A stretch of 64,000 bases of DNA, taken from assembly GCF_918797505.1 (NCBI RefSeq), contig NC_092797.1:3506288-3570287 (forward strand), read 5' to 3'. The DNA is from Bemisia tabaci (lineage: Eukaryota > Arthropoda > Insecta > Hemiptera > Aleyrodidae). A program made the position numbers and the translations under genes. Positions 54,342-64,000 of this stretch are shown here, piece by piece (positions within the stretch are counted from its first letter, which is position 1; each line of letters begins with the position of its first letter). The notes under the pieces were generated by a model. The model did no database searches and was not told the DNA's origin. It worked only from the letters and a program-made list of their open reading frames with translations.

Positions 54342-56042
54342 GTGAGTCCTTTTTTCATTTTCTTCCTTATGCTTCAAGTCCTCCCTTCCCTTTTTTTAAA
54401 CAGCTAATGCCTCTTATCTTTCAGTCCTATTTCTAAATGGCGTTTAAGATTAAAATACTCACGGAGTCTGATGAAAAACGTTGCGTGTCACCTAATTTTC
54501 TAACATGCTATAATTTTGCACACGGAACTTAAGTGACTCAATGCCTCAAAATGTTTTCTTAAGTATCCTCTTTGAGATGATAGCAAATTGGGTGGCATGG
54601 ATTGGTAGATAGGCTGATCCTCAATATTGCCGTTCCAGTCATACTATGTATTCCTAGTTAATTGTGGATCTGCATGATCAACATACGTGATACAATTATA
54701 TCAACCTCTAAGTAGTGCAAATTGCATAGCCTCAAAATTGAAGGAAAACTAGGTTCCTGGATCGTATTAAATTCACTCGCTCGCTTCATATGATTGCATT
54801 CCCACTCCTTGCATGTGCCTTTTATTATTATGAGCTCTTACTCAATCTTATTCTAACTGCATCGTTTTACTCCGTAGGCAGATTATGATTACTCCCGTCC
54901 AAGAAAATTTCATTTTTCCTGAAAGAAAACGTGATGCTTCGATCCGCGATAATTAAAAATGGGGGAGGGGGTATCAGTCGAGCCTTACGTTATTTTTAGA
55001 GGTGACGGGGGGTAAGGGATGCTTTACGGTGCCTTACGAAGGGGAAGAGGGTCTAAAAATGGGAAATAGTGCCTTTTGTAATTTATGGATGGGCGCCTTA
55101 GTGGAATAGTTCACTCTGAACCTTCAAGGATTGAACTGACCAGTAATTCACTGGCCGAAGTCAACACTTAAAACGATGGGAGACGGTGGACGCGAGGTGT
55201 ATCTCGCGTGGCTCAGGACCATAAATTGTCTTTCATTGTATGAAATTATCTTTGATTGGCCGCGCCCGAGCATAATTTACCGCAAACATTATTGCGAATT
55301 ACTGACCACTTTGTATTTTATACGACTGATAAATGCTCGCATAAAGTACTCTTAATTCGTGACAGCTCGATTTGCAGCTGGTGTGTGAGAGGAGAGTTTC
55401 CGTCAGGATCAAGATTACTCGCAACTTGCTCCGTCGTGTAAAATTGCAAGGCGCACGCCTTATTTCACTCCGTCTCGTGTGGGTTTGAGTACGCTCGAAT
55501 GTGACTTGATTTCTCTAGAATCCTTCGTTGTACTCAAAAATACTTAAATTCGAAAAATTGTGACTAAAATCTTTCTCTATAATGTGTATTTTTATGTATT
55601 TTGATTGGGTGAGCCAAGCAATAAACAATGTTGGTACAACAACACATTGACTCACCCAATTTAAATATGTATTAATTATGATGTTGCTAAACTCACAACT
55701 TGTTCAAAATTACTCTGTCAAATAATTAGGATGTATGTGGCAAAGTGTAAAGGGTGTCTCAAAGTTGAAAGAAAATTTTTTCAGAATCGATTTTCGGGAT
55801 CAAAGTTTGGGCCAAAACCTCGTTTTTTCATTGTGACGACAGTTATGAATGAAAATTGGTACTTGTAACTTGTTTTACGTGCTAAACACACTTTGATCAC
55901 AAATAACCAAAATCGTATTTTAAGTGAGGGTTTTGGGGGTTTGGATTTTTTAAAGAGGGTTTTTAGGGGGCTTGCTATCGAAGCATAAAATCTTATTTTA
56001 ATGCCAAAAATAATTTTCAACTTCGAGACACCATATGTAGTG
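54342..56042. other. non-coding (intron-like) DNA
   Basis: No repeat family placed apart from the diverged segment at 54655-54785. A short inverted repeat lies at 55604-55664 (GATTGGGTGAGCCAA with 'ttgactcacccaattt'). If the flanking exon candidates are real, this is intron. Confidence 0.4.
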
Positions 56043-56267
56043 CACTGGAAAAAAAACATTGGATCTAAAGTCCAGACTCTTGAAAACATTGACAAGAAAA
56101 AGGACTCTTGATTCAATCAGATTTAAGCTTAAATCAAGAACCAAGCCTCTTAATTTGAGCGGATTTCCTTTTGATTTAAGCTTTAATCTGTTTGGATCAA
56201 GAGTCCTTTTTCTTGTGAATGTTTTGAAGAGTCTGGACTCTAGATTCAATGTGTTTTTTTTCCAGTG
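56043..56267. mobile_element. family C fold-back element, copy 3
   Basis: Ends CACTGGAAAAAAAACATTGG and the mirror 'tttttttccagtg'. The arms repeat 'gtccagactcttgaaaaca', 'ttgacaagaaaaaggactc', 'aatcagatttaagctt' and the reverse. Frames 55998-56249 and 56059-56298 on opposite strands give mirrored peptides because of the palindrome. 225 bp. Confidence 0.93.
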
Positions 56268-56507
56268 TGCAGCTATTCATCGCGTGAATCAGCACTGATG
56301 ATCGCTGATCCTCCACGGCCAAAAGTTAAACCGAAAAATCCGCGTTCATCCATCTCCACTGCAGAGGGCTCCAAGACGCTAGGCAAAGTTTGAAGAGGTT
56401 AGGGCGGGGGTGAGAACCCCCGGCTACAAAATCAAAGACCGAAAGGGAGCTCGGATGCATCTCAGCGGGGGAGGGGGGCGGGGGCACTTGAGGAAATAAA
56501 TCCGCGA

Positions 56508-56534
56508 GAAGGAGGAGGAGGAGGAGGAGGAGGG
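56508..56534 (+). repeat. (GGA)n microsatellite
   Basis: About eight GGA units. It produces serine- or leucine-rich peptides in the reverse frames. Confidence 0.9.
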
Positions 56535-56569
56535 AAAGGTGAGAGACGGAAAGCAAACATCAATAGGTC

Positions 56570-56860
56570 GGTGGAAAAAGGACGCGGTGGAGTGAGTAGT
56601 GAGACCCATGGGCCTCGTCAAGTTGACGCGGACGGAGGCGGTAGATGGATGACCGAGCGGCGAGCGCGGCGGGTTGCGTCGCCGCCGTGTCACGGCGCTC
56701 CGGGCTCCCGCATCTCCCGAGGAGCCCCCGCCCGCCCCGGCCCCGTCGAGCGCATCACCGTCGCGCTATCCAGATGCCAGCCCGGAGATACGACTCGGCG
56801 CACTGTTGCCGAAACCATTTTTACATCAAGTTTCAGCCCTTTAAAACACCAAGTAATCGG
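56570..56860. other. CpG-rich single-copy block
   Basis: Strong CpG content between 56620 and 56810. Overlapping frames in two forward phases (56571-56867, 56645-56878) and one reverse frame. None has a known motif. Could be promoter-like or a CpG-rich exon, but unproven. Confidence 0.4.
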
Positions 56861-56889
56861 CCACTAGACAAGGTCTGAAGTAAAGGAAA

Positions 56890-57113
56890 CACTGGAAAAA
56901 AAACACATTGGATCTTGAGTCCGGACTCTTAAAAACATCGACAAGAAAAATTACTCTTGATTCAATCAGAATCTAGCTCAAATCAAGAACCAAGCCTCTT
57001 AATTTAAGCGGATTTCGTTTGATTCAAGCGAAAATCCGATTGAATCAAGGTCTTTTTCTTGTCATGTTTCAAGAGTCTGGACTCGAGATCCAATGTGTTT
57101 TTTTTTTTCGGTG
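56890..57113. mobile_element. family C fold-back element, copy 4
   Basis: Ends CACTGGAAAAAAAACACATT and the mirror, TTTTTTTTTTTCGGTG. Arms with 'gagtccggactcttaaaaac' and 'tcaagagtctggactcgag'. 224 bp. It lies about 620 bp from copy 3 and directly precedes the minisatellite. Confidence 0.92.
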
Positions 57114-57133
57114 AAACATCACTTGTCTTTTCT

Positions 57134-57400
57134 TGGATGCCAGGTGAGCAGCCCGCGGGGGGTTGGGCTCCTTGAATGTCAGGTGGGGCAGCCCCCAGGG
57201 GGTTGGTCGACTTGGATGCCGAAGGCGGCAGCCCCTAGGAATTGGGCGTCTCGGATGTCAGATGGGGCAGCCCGTAGGGGTTGGGCTTCTTGGATTCCAA
57301 GGGGGGCAGCCCTGGGGGGTTGTATGTCATGGATGTCAGGTGGAGCACCCCCGAAGGCTGTGCTTATTGAATGCCAGGTGTGGCACCCCTGGAGGTTTTT
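57134..57400 (+). repeat. 39-bp minisatellite, about seven units (family U)
   Basis: Units start TGGATGCCAGGTG-like at 57134, 57173, 57213, 57252, 57291, 57330 and 57368, giving periods of 39, 40, 39, 39, 39 and 38. The core is 'ggatgtcaggtggggcagcc', 'ccnggggttgggct'. 39 is 13 codons, so forward frames keep 13-residue repeats (CQVGQP, GWASW). The 112- and 109-codon frames and a reverse one are open at once, so I treat this as non-coding. Confidence 0.92.
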
Positions 57401-57849
57401 TCTCCTTAAAAAACACGTATCACACTGCTGAAATTCGTACCCTGTTGCGCGGGTCAATGATTTCCCTTCAATTGGCCGGCTATGCAAAATGACTGTCGTG
57501 ACGCACGAATAGTGGTATCCGAATTTCGCATTAAGATTACATAGTGGGTTGAAGGCGCTTTTCTGTATCGTATCTGAGTGGCCCTGTACAACGATGTTGA
57601 CCAGAAATGTTCAGAATTTTGGAGTCTATAATCGAACCGTAATTTTGAAAAATACCCGAAGAACATGATTGCACGTTCCAGCATTACCGACTTGTCCGTA
57701 AAGTCCCATATAGGTACTCCATTTCAGACAAGCAGTATCCTAAAACCTCGCGAAAACCTTACGGGTCGAATCAGGAGGAGTCGTGACTCAAGAGTTTCTA
57801 TCTTCACAATGCAAAATGGATCACCGCACGACATTCGGATTTAATCATC
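57401..57849. other. non-coding, no recognised feature
   Basis: No gene or repeat family recognised. Confidence 0.5.
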
Positions 57850-58168
57850 CTGATCAATGTTTCTCCTTCACAATTTCACGTCGATTACGATTTGCGCAAC
57901 GGAAGAATAAATCGTAAAAAATGCGAGCCCCACTGGCACGCTCAAAATCAGACGTCAAATTGAAAAAAGAAAGAAATCGAGTTTCAACACAGCCGAAGAT
58001 CGGAGAGATGTAGTCGAGCCTCTTTTTCAACTTTTCTCCCGAATCTGAACGACACTTCATTAGCAGCATAAAGCAGAGCATCGCGAGTCCACGCCTCGCG
58101 CCTTCAATTTTGCAGATGCAACACGGACATCCATCAAGCACGAATAGTTGTATCTCTGCGCCGTCACC
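57850..58168 (-). repeat. family S repeat, long copy 6 (reverse)
   Basis: Read on the reverse strand: the head 'cgctggtgacggcgcagag', 'cttgatggatgtccgtgttg', 'gcaaaattgaaggcgcgagg', then 'cagattcgggagaaaagttg', 'aaaaagaggctcgac' and 'ttcggctgtgttgaaactcg'. The frame 57854-58141 (reverse) is the translated repeat, not a gene. Confidence 0.85.
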
Positions 58169-58498
58169 AGCGCGTGTTGAGTTGTCTTTTTTATTGCTTT
58201 AATTCGCACCTTGTCTGGTGGTCCATTTACAGATGTTAAAGTAAACTTGTCCTAGGCTTTACTGGATAGATTCTATGGGATGTTTTGCAGGTTTGTCTCC
58301 TCAGAAATGTATGTCCCCGCGCTACAACCTTTGTCATTCTGCTTACCCAATTTGACTAAAATAATACCCATGATATCTATACCTTCTTTGGTGGTTTTTT
58401 TAAAAATATTTTTCAAATGTTCCGGACAAGGTTTAGTAAAGCATAGCCCGAGATATGGGCTGGAATGAAAGGGAGGAAATCTCAGACCAATGTTCAGA

Positions 58499-58630
58499 CA
58501 TTTGGACGTATTTCTACCAAACGGAACTAAGTGCATTAAGACATGCGCCCTGAGATCCATAAGAATACATGCAGATCAGGGCTCACGTCATAATGCACAT
58601 AGTTCCGTTTCACAGAAATACGTCCATTTG
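58499..58630. mobile_element. family F element, copy 3
   Basis: Ends TTTGGACGTATTTCTACCAA and the mirror 'agaaatacgtccatttgg'. The interior 'cggaactaagtgcat' and 'tgcacatagttccg' are mirrored. About 132 bp. Frames across it are artefacts (58273-58811). Confidence 0.88.
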
Positions 58631-59064
58631 GAAGGCGCGCCGAGACTCGAATGCTCTAGATTTCAAAATTAAGAAGTTAAAATGTTTTTTTCATCAGCTG
58701 AATGGGCATTCAGGAGAACAAGACAATTTTAACCGAGAGTTCGTTCCTATTTTTCTTATTTTTTATTTATTTATATCGCGCAATACATCTCATAAAATGA
58801 AGGAAAAATAAAAAATTGTCGAATCGGTATAAAACACTCCTTTCAAGAAGGCATCAACCAAAATGAAGCTCCATTCTGGAACTCAAATGTCAACTTTTTA
58901 ATTTGTTTGTTATCTCGGATTGCGTCGTTATTTATAATTTTTTGTGTGTGAATATCCTGCGGCTTCTCCATTCACATCCCCGACAGAAACTCGAGGGCAT
59001 GACTTTTAAAAATCCCCGACCGTAAAACGAGAGCGTCTTTAAACACACTTTCTGCTTATTGCAG
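58631..59064 (+). other. non-coding; ends in splice-acceptor tract
   Basis: AT-rich. The last 24 bases before 59065 (ACACTTTCTGCTTATTGCAG plus a few bases) form a polypyrimidine/AG acceptor with a plausible TTTAAAC branch point upstream. No gene otherwise. Confidence 0.45.
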
Positions 59065-59247
59065 ATCGAGGAGCACTGTTTCTTCCTCGAGGAGCAGCGA
59101 TTCCGAGCGCTCGAAAGCATTCAAAACCCAACTTTTGATCATTACGTGACGCGAATGTTGGTGAAAACTCCGTTTCCGAATAAAATGAACCGCGGCCGTG
59201 TCTTGACACTCATCAAAAAGTTTCGCGGGAAAATAAAAAGGAGCTAA
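59065..59247 (+). CDS. candidate 3' terminal exon of an unrecognised protein
   Basis: After TTTCTGCTTATTGCAG the frame ATC GAG GAG CAC runs 60 codons to TAA at 59245-59247. The other two phases close after about 80 nt, so this is the only coding phase. Composition is mixed and protein-like (EEHCFFLEEQRFRALES; then VKTPFPNKMNRG), with a basic C-terminus FRGKIKRS. An AATAAA is at 59541-59546, about 295 nt after the stop. The phase-0 start matches the end of the exon candidate at 54280-54341. I recognise no domain or family, so the product is unknown. Confidence 0.4.
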   Translation: MEEHCFFLEEQRFRALESIQNPTFDHYVTRMLVKTPFPNKMNRGRVLTLIKKFRGKIKRS

Positions 59248-59540
59248 GCCGGAAACGGGCGGTAAGGAAACATGGAAGTGTGGATGTTCTCCGTTCCCTT
59301 TTGAAAGTTGCTACAGGGTGCTTTGTTGCTCGCAAGAAAAATTTTGAACTCTTATTGCCGAAAATATAGATTGAAAGACGATACGTCAGTTGCGCCAGTC
59401 TCAGAATCGCATTTTGATGGTTTGAGCTTATGGATTTAGCAGAAATTAATAAGCTCTGTGTATGTAACAACGTAAAATTACTCAGAAACTACACAACTGA
59501 TAGCCGATTTGTGTACTTAACCCTCATACTATGACTTTGC

Positions 59541-59546
59541 AATAAA
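59541..59546 (+). promoter_or_regulatory. AATAAA polyadenylation-signal-like hexamer
   Basis: The canonical hexamer lies downstream of the candidate terminal exon and just before the H element at 59584. A hexamer alone is weak, but the position suits the exon. Confidence 0.3.
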
Positions 59547-59583
59547 GAACGAATATTTTTTGCTAATTTTAGTAACAACTTAT

Positions 59584-59845
59584 GTGCTATTAGTTTCCCC
59601 ATGTAAATAAATACTTCGATGGATGAGCTGTAAATATATCGACGGTGTAAGTCCGCAAACACGTATCTCGGTGAGATATCTCACGTACGAAGAAAATTCT
59701 GCAAAAACTTCAAGGAATGATGTCGCTTTGTTCTACTTTGAAAAAATAAAATTAGAGCGGGGATTTTCAAACACCGCAAACAAGATACGTGGTTGCGCGC
59801 TTACACCGTCGATATGTAGTAGTTCCCTATTGCAAAATGTACAGT
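59584..59845 (-). mobile_element. family H element, copy 4, interrupted by a G element
   Basis: The left piece 'ctattagtttccccatg' through 'ggatgagct' and the right piece 'ttccctattgcaaaatgtac' are H sequence on the reverse strand. A G element is inserted at 59635-59817. The break is between 'gcaatagggaac' and 'agctcatcc', nearly the same spot as in the copy at 10157. Confidence 0.65.
59635..59817. mobile_element. family G element, copy 2, nested in H
   Basis: Ends ATATCGACGGTGTAAGTCCG and the mirror 'gcttacaccgtcgatat'. The inner 'gaagaaaattctgcaaaaac', 'ttcaaggaatgatgtc' matches 40381-40425. About 183 bp, shorter than the copy at 40251. The frame 59623-59865 is its translation and not a gene. 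Confidence 0.85.
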
Positions 59846-59981
59846 ATAGCCCAATTAATTCGTAATCATGAGCCAAAAATCATTTAATTTTAGCTCATGA
59901 AGTTGCTCGTCAATTTGTATTTAGGCGGAAAACAGCGTTGACTTCTATACTTAACTTCTGCCTCACCCGATCAAACCGTCG

Positions 59982-60101
59982 CGTCACTCCAATGATGAAA
60001 GGGCGTATTCGATTCCCACATGAGCCCCAGAAAACATGGATTTATATGGAGATCAGGGCTCAATCGGAAATTGAGGTACGCCGTTTTGTCACAGAAGCGA
60101 T
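59982..60101. mobile_element. family J element, copy 3
   Basis: Left CGTCACTCCAATGATGAAAG, 'ggcgtattcgattcccac'; right 'attgaggtacgccgttttg', 'tcacagaagcgatg', mirrored. The centre 'atggatttatatggagatc', 'agggctca' also occurs in the other copies. About 120 bp. Confidence 0.7.
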
Positions 60102-62721
60102 GAACATTTCTTCGATTGCTTGTCAGAAGTCAGATATTGTCTTTGATCCAGATACGCGTTTTTGTACTCTCGCCGTCGTTGTATCTTTCCAAGCGCACCG
60201 ACAGGAGTCTTAGGTGTGACGGTCGGTACCGATTTCGTGAATTTTGAGATCAATGAAGAAGACAAATTAGGAAATGGAGGATGAATAGACAATCTTATGC
60301 TCACCTCTGAAGATGCCGTTTGAAAATAAACGGATTTCACGATCACTTTGATGCTCGACAAACCGAGGCTTCGCCGGCTGCTTTTCTTCGTCTGAATTAA
60401 AAGCGCCCGCGTCGCCGCGCCGCGCAAAGAGCAAGCGAATTCTTCCGCAAGAATTACGTATCCTCGCACAAACGAACTCTAAAACTTAAAGTGGGAAACA
60501 AACAGCACGAAGAGTTAAGTAAATCTCCGTTCTCTGGCGCGTCTTAAAAGTTGCCGTTTGACGGGATTGTAATTAGCATTTGAAACGGTGTAATTTACAT
60601 CGAATTAGGACTTCCCTTTCAACGTCCGTTGCCACGTTTACGGCTAGACCGTCTTGACACGGTGAAATACACGACATTTTCCGTGGGTGAAAAACTAGTC
60701 TTACCATAGAAGCCGAGTTAAGTGGAATTTGGGGATCCACCTGACCGCTAAGCTGCCTTACAAACCAATTGCATGGCACTCCGTGGCTCCGTGCCCTGAA
60801 AAGGCTGCTTTGCTTTAATTTTAAAAAGAGTGTGTCGCAATCTAAACATTTGAAGAGAAAGGAAGCATATGAAGGATGTTACCTATCGGCAGACAAAAAA
60901 TCATGGAGATCCGTAAGGTAGATTTCTAGCTGTAACTATGGGGTTTATAAACGAAAAATAAGCCTGCAAAATCACGTTTAATTTGCATAATCGCGTGAAA
61001 AAGTAAGCGTTTTCGTTGGTTCATGGTGAACTTTACATGCTTTTCGCAAAATTGCGGTAATTTATACGTAGAGAGCCATAAAAAAGTCCTCTTTTTGAAA
61101 TTAGTAATGAAATGAGGGCTCTTAAAATGGTAATAAGGCCAATTTGAAAAATGGGAAGGCTAAGAACTTTCTGCATCATTCCCTGGTCTGGGTTCAAAAT
61201 CAAAATGTAAAACCATCCAGGAAAATTACTTATTCCATCCTTTTTTTCGCGGTGGCAACAGTGTAATGTTAAAAAGTAAGTATTTTTATTAGTTACCTTT
61301 GACTGTAAACGTCTTAAGATTTACGACTGCCACTTTTTACCTTTCACAACGAGATGTTGAGAGTCAGACCTGGTGGCCTATATTTTTTTCTACAGGTCTG
61401 ACCGAGTTTTTTTAATTAAGCGAAAAATTACCTTTTTACGAGCATGTCTCACTTTTTTGCATAAGAAATCACGTGATCGATATTATGAATTCCCTGAAGG
61501 ATTTGTTAGTTCGTGACGCGTCAAATTCATCGCAGTGAAAAGAATTCGGGGAGAAACGCTAAAATTCATGCTTAAATTGTGCAATGCCGCTAGGATTAAG
61601 CATTGTCATCTTTTGTCCTGTAAAAACCTTCCTCCCTATAGTAAATGTTATTTTTGGTGTACAAGAATATTGCAGTTAAGATACGTGACGTAAGTAGCGA
61701 TGAAAAAAATTCTTAAAATACTATTCGTAACCGGAAATTTTCAGTTTTTCCGCTTACATCGTATTTTTTTAGACAAAAAAATAAATCAACGTTTTAAGCT
61801 AATGTTTTTACCCGATGATTGTGAAATGGTAACAAAAAATGCGGCAAAAAATTCTAGCTACAATATTAATGTTATCTGTTTAAAAAGAAGTTACACGCGG
61901 AAATTTTGTAACGCTGTAATTGATTAACGTGGCTCTGGACTTCACCTGACTGTAAATTGCAAAAGGGTCGCTTCAATTTTCAATTAATTGAAAACCGAAC
62001 TGCAGTTCAGGAAGTGAGATCGCTTTTTAAAGACCAGGATCAAACGCTTCTTGAGGTCGTTAAATGTGACCATTAATAAGTTCTATTTCTTTTTTACGTA
62101 CTTTTATTTTTAAAGACGGTGGCGGAGATTTCGCGCTTTTATCGCGAAACGGGAAGCAGCGATCCTTTACGAATATAAACCGGAGAGGTAAATCCCAGGA
62201 GAAAGCGATGAAAAGCCGCCAATTTCATTAAGAATAATGGAAGGCTTAAAGAATGGCAAAACACCCAAGTTAGAGCAGCGAAGGAAGCTCGTCCAACGCA
62301 ATGACCAATCGTTAATCAGCCCCCTCGAGTGGGTATACAGGGTGTTTCTCGATTAATCAGTCCGACTTCAAGAGCATATTATATGGTTAAAAATCAGTCT
62401 TTTTTCCTACATTAGAATTTTTTTTTCAAAGTACCTTCAGTGGAGTTACGCCTCCCTTCTGAAAATGTTTACGGAAATCATGTATTTTCCTCCCGCCCAC
62501 AAATATTCGTAGGAGTTTATGACTCAAAACTCATGAAAACTGGTCACTATCAATAAGTTTTAGCGTCAAATTCATGAATTGCCTCAAAAACATCGTTTTT
62601 AAGGCATTACGTATATTTGGAGCACAGTATTTCAAAAATGGTCATAGATTTTTTGATTCCCCACGGCTTCGTTTTGAGAATTCGTGTTGATGCACGGAAA
62701 ACCAAGTACTTGATATTGAAA
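60102..62721. other. 2.6 kb non-coding, no recognised feature
   Basis: No repeat family placed. The reverse frame 60089-60469 (126 codons) has no known motif and no splice pair. The part 60780-62100 is AT-rich with nothing recognised. Confidence 0.45.
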
Positions 62722-62995
62722 TAAGTGATTGAGTATTGACTTCGATAGACTAAGCGATAGACGAAGAAGGCAAAGGGAAAATGGAGCGATTCTTTTGCTT
62801 GGGACGTACGTCCTCTATAGACTAAGGGGGAAATGGCGGACTAACCGTAGGGTTTATCGTAGATTGCCAATAGTTAGTCTATTGATTACCTCCTTTGTCC
62901 ATTCAAACTACCCGTTTCCTCCGTAGGATCGCAGCATGTTCCCTTTGCCTTTTTTGTCTATTGCTTTGTCTATCAATTTCAACAATCAGCCCACC
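62722..62995. mobile_element. family A element, copy 5
   Basis: The left end is decayed ('taagtgattgagtattgac', 'ttcgatagactaagcgatag'). The right end is good ('tgtctattgctttgtctatc', 'aatttcaacaatcagccca'). The interior 'ttgccaatagttagtc' is typical. About 274 bp. Confidence 0.8.
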
Positions 62996-63106
62996 AGTAC
63001 CGACGTTCTCGACAGTAGGATTCAAATTTTGGTGAGCTGAATCGAAATTCGGTTTTCCGACCGAAAAGGTTCGCCATTCGATACGAACCAAACTTTTTTC
63101 TCCATC

Positions 63107-63401
63107 CAGCGGGTTGATTATTAAAATCGATAGACTCTATAGACAAAGAAGATATAGGGGGTATGGAGCGATCCTGTGGATTAAAATGTGTGGTTCTCAT
63201 AGACTAAGGGAGAAAATGGTGGACTAACTGTCGGGTTTCTCGTGGTTGCCGTTAGTTAGTCCTTATAGTCCGTAGTTTAGTCATTAGTCCGTAGTACCTT
63301 TGTCCATCGCAACCACCAGCTCCCACCAATAGGTTCCCTCCATATCCCTTTTGTCATCTTTGTCTATGGCTTTGTCTATCAATTCCAATAATCGGCCCGC
63401 C
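63107..63401. mobile_element. family A element, copy 6
   Basis: Left CAGCGGGTTGATTATTAAAA, 'tcgatagactctatagacaaag'. Right 'tgtctatggctttgtctatc', 'aattccaataatcggcccgc'. The interior contains 'ggttgccgttagttagtcc' and a short local duplication (GTCCGTAGTTTAGTCATTAGT-like, about 63268-63296). About 295 bp. Confidence 0.88.
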
Positions 63402-64000
63402 GTAGTCGTTTATCGTTGCGACACCCTGTATATCCTCGAGAGTATCCGGGGGTAATTAAGCCAAGGAAATAGCCGGCCGCGCCGGTAATGATTTTAAACG
63501 AACTTGAACCACCGCCATTTGTAGATATATCGCCGGCGTAACTCGCCCGGAAAACCGCGTCCTTGCGGCTTGCCCCGCGGATTCCAAGGAGCCGTCCGGC
63601 GGGGGGGGGGGGGGGGCGCCGAAGTTCAGACGGTGGCCGCGAAAGTCGACGCCCGGACAAATGGAGGTAGGCAACCGGCGGGGCTCCGGTGCAACGCCGG
63701 CGGCGGAAGTTGAATAATCATGTGGGCAAGACGCCCCTGACGCGCCCTTTCATCTTAATCCATCACCCCGCGTAACGCGCCCGTTTAAATCTTACCGCTT
63801 TTAACTTTTCTCCCCCGGAGCCCCAACAGCGTTGCCGGATGGCGGCATTATCCGCGCTGTCAGCGCGGGAAAACGCATTGTTTTTGGCCGCGGCGCGGCG
63901 CCGCCGTCGACATTCCTCTTAAATAATAAAAAAGAAAGGAACTCGCTTCTCGGAAAGGGTCGAGGGGCAGCCGAACACTTTTAACAAGTTTAATCGACCT
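63402..64000. other. CpG-rich block, no gene recognised
   Basis: A G run of about 16 lies at 63600-63616. The frames 63379-63660 and 63456-63674 (reverse) are overlapping and proline-rich because of the G/C tracts. No motif recognised. Could be promoter-like. Confidence 0.4.

Noticed and set aside
56645..56878. Arg/Pro-rich frame in CpG-rich DNA
   Set aside because: Stop-poor because of base composition. Three overlapping frames are open and none is splice-bounded.
57093..57492. Repeat-protein-like frames with 13-residue periodicity
   Set aside because: They come from the 39-bp minisatellite, which is open in two forward frames and one reverse frame at once.

Overview
The window looks like intronic or intergenic DNA from a eukaryote, most likely an insect nuclear genome. 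There are no operon-like gene blocks, no Shine-Dalgarno-led ORFs, and no ORF of more than about 210 codons. Splice-site-like motifs are present, base composition is moderately AT-rich, and the sequence is packed with short inverted-repeat transposons (MITEs), tRNA-derived SINE-like repeats and minisatellites. The repeat style reminds me of hemipteran genomes such as whitefly (Bemisia). That is recollection and inference; nothing in the window proves the species.

I recognise no complete protein-coding gene. The best coding evidence is on the + strand near the right end. A 62-nt exon-like segment (54280-54341) has a strong acceptor and a GTGAGT donor. A terminal-exon-like ORF (59065-59247) has a polypyrimidine tract and AG acceptor, a stop codon and an AATAAA about 295 nt further on. 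Both are open in the phase needed to join them directly. The protein is not one I recognise.

Most of what can be read directly is repeats. I resolved by eye about 17 families, named here A to W for this report. Main ones: A, CAGCGGG-ended elements (seven copies plus a fragment); B, about 160-bp hAT-type MITEs with 8-bp target duplications (five copies, two with perfect duplications), plus a separate 586-bp hAT-like element, also with a perfect 8-bp duplication; C, fold-back elements of about 225 bp that create spurious long ORFs (four); D, about 245-bp elements beginning CCGTGCTAAGG (five); E, F, G, H, I, J and K (two to four copies each); S, a dispersed repeat of up to about 430 bp (six); Q, a tRNA-derived SINE-like family (four). 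Several are nested inside or directly abut one another.

Layout: 1-10 kb, MITEs I, B, D, L, C, a SINE, the 586-bp hAT element, J and E. 10-20 kb, a tandem 124-bp array nested in an H element, a 1.2-kb inverted repeat, then the A cluster with a CpG-rich block. 20-23.3 kb, a satellite-like 107-109-bp array with a separate 250-bp hairpin of the same unit. 24-31 kb, S, B, C and a long hairpin (28985-29216). 31-46 kb, TIR elements, a 113-bp tandem duplication, a 1.1-kb fold-back and a SINE cluster. 46-53 kb, a nearly perfect 112-bp-arm hairpin, D, B and K copies. 53-64 kb, the candidate exons, C copies, a 39-bp minisatellite and two final A copies. Non-repeat stretches are AT-rich or CpG-rich DNA with no recognisable gene.
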